Below are positions 5,338-5,932 of a stretch of 5,932 nt of DNA, in pieces. Made by a program: the position numbers and the translations under genes. The notes below the pieces were generated by a model, which saw only the letters and a program-made list of their open reading frames with translations, did not search any database and was not told where the DNA came from. The stretch covers positions 1 to 5,932 of the forward strand of contig VAXT01000174.1 in NCBI GenBank assembly GCA_005883245.1, given 5' to 3'. Position 1 is the first letter of the stretch; every line of letters begins with the position of its first letter. This DNA is from Actinomycetota bacterium (GTDB lineage: Bacteria > Actinomycetota > Thermoleophilia > Gaiellales > Gaiellaceae).

Positions 5338-5932
5338 ATGAAGAGAGTGCGCTTCGCACCGAGCCCGACGGGCTCGCTCCACGTCGGCAATGCGCTGAGC
5401 GCGGTCGCGAACCGGGACTTCGGCGACTGGTTCCTGCTGCGGATCGACGACACCGATGCGACCCGCAACATCCCGGGCGGTGAGGAGGCGATCCGAACCG
5501 ATCTCGAGTGGCTCGGCGTCGAGTGGGACGAGGGGCCTGTGCGCCAGAGCGAGCGGCAGGACGTCTATCGCGAGGCCGTGAACAGGCTCGGAAGCGACCG
5601 TTTCGGAAGGATCACGCTCCTGCGCGAGGACGGAACGGCCACGTATCAGCTCGCGAGCGTCGTCGACGACATCGAGTTCGGGATCACCCACGTCGTTCGC
5701 GGCAACGACCACCGGCCGAACGCGCAGCTCCATCGCGACTTGACTCGCGCTCTCGGCGCCGAGCCGCCGGAGTACGTCCACCACGGGCTGATCCTCGGCG
5801 AGGACGGGCGGAAGCTGTCCAAGCGCGAGTTCGGCTCGACGGTCGCCTCTCTGCGCGACGCGGGCATCCCTGCGCAGGCCGTCCGGCGCTACCTCGATGA
5901 GCTGGGGCTCCCGAAGCACGACGTCCACTACG
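5338..5932 (+). CDS. Compact glutamyl-tRNA synthetase-like protein (C-terminus cut off by window edge)
   Basis: This is a class I aminoacyl-tRNA synthetase catalytic domain of the GluRS/GlnRS type; 198 residues are visible. RFAPSPTGSLHVGNA (5-19) holds the HIGH-type motif HVGN. LLRIDDTD (33-40) matches the glutamate-site LRIEDTD. VVDDIEFGITHVVRGNDH (108-125) and LGEDGRKLSKR (153-163, the KMSKS-type loop) complete the ATP and amino-acid sites. HIGH and KLSKR are only 144 residues apart, against roughly 220-230 in ordinary GluRS. YREAVNRL (77-84) runs almost directly into RITLLREDGTATYQLASVVDD (91-111), so most of the acceptor-stem insertion, including the usual zinc-cysteine region, is absent; the visible part has no cysteine. 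The frame is uninterrupted and the flanking motifs are intact, which suggests a genuine compact paralogue. It could charge tRNA or, like GluQ, use glutamate differently. ATG 5338 places the first strand correctly. Confidence 0.85.
   Translation, partial: MKRVRFAPSPTGSLHVGNALSAVANRDFGDWFLLRIDDTDATRNIPGGEEAIRTDLEWLGVEWDEGPVRQSERQDVYREAVNRLGSDRFGRITLLREDGTATYQLASVVDDIEFGITHVVRGNDHRPNAQLHRDLTRALGAEPPEYVHHGLILGEDGRKLSKREFGSTVASLRDAGIPAQAVRRYLDELGLPKHDVHY

Noticed and set aside
4833..5471. Upstream extension of the oxidoreductase frame to 5471
   Set aside because: The extension is antisense to the GNAT and GluRS-like genes and lacks family similarity; the Rossmann fold begins at GTG 4832.
5338..5932. 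Naming the GluRS-like gene gltX or gluQ outright
   Set aside because: It lacks the zinc/acceptor-stem insertion of GltX and the cysteine motif of GluQ, and the C-terminal domain that would decide is outside the window.
1..5932. Mobile element, phage, CRISPR or toxin-antitoxin system
   Set aside because: No transposase or integrase motif, terminal inverted repeats, regular repeat-spacer array or small toxin-antitoxin gene pair was seen, and all genes share similar base composition.

Overview
The window is about 70% G+C, with strong G/C bias at third codon positions, and is densely packed with genes. Three things suggest a high-GC actinobacterium, perhaps of the Thermoleophilia/Gaiellales type: TAnnnT boxes placed 7 nt before GTG/ATG starts (leaderless expression), a MutY ending in an actinobacterial-type tail instead of a NUDIX domain, and a COG2085/F420-oxidoreductase-type enzyme. 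The phylum is moderately supported; the lower rank is a guess.

Layout. Six genes lie on the minus strand, transcribed from about 4832 down to 1: a COG2085 NAD(P)-binding oxidoreductase (4832-4224), an OmpR-family response regulator that is broken as written (4164-3603), its sensor histidine kinase (3606-2350), the adenine glycosylase mutY (2339-1623), a second, intact OmpR-family regulator (1583-906), and a second kinase running off the left edge (909-1). Both regulator/kinase pairs overlap by ATGA, mutY starts 10 nt after the first kinase, and the second regulator starts 39 nt after mutY. A DNA-repair gene is thus sandwiched between two two-component systems. On the plus strand, diverging from the oxidoreductase, are a GNAT acetyltransferase (4857-5327) and, 10 nt later, an unusually compact glutamyl-tRNA-synthetase-like gene running off the right edge (5338-5932).

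How the genes work together. Each kinase should phosphorylate the regulator encoded just before it. The first pair (4164-2350) has a classical kinase with a periplasmic sensor loop, but its regulator has lost about 37 codons, including the phospho-acceptor Asp, and changes frame at the loss. The second pair has an intact regulator and a kinase whose membrane part is three helices with almost no external domain. MutY removes adenine mispaired with 8-oxoguanine; whether its place between the two systems means stress co-regulation cannot be told from sequence alone.

Points of most interest: the out-of-frame internal deletion in the regulator (real decay or assembly error), a tandem repeat with 11-bp periodicity in that regulator's leader, the 24-bp divergent intergenic region with two overlapping, equally spaced -10 boxes, and the GluRS-like protein lacking about 80 residues between its HIGH and KLSKR motifs. 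I see no mobile element, CRISPR array, tRNA or rRNA. No gap between genes exceeds 60 bases.
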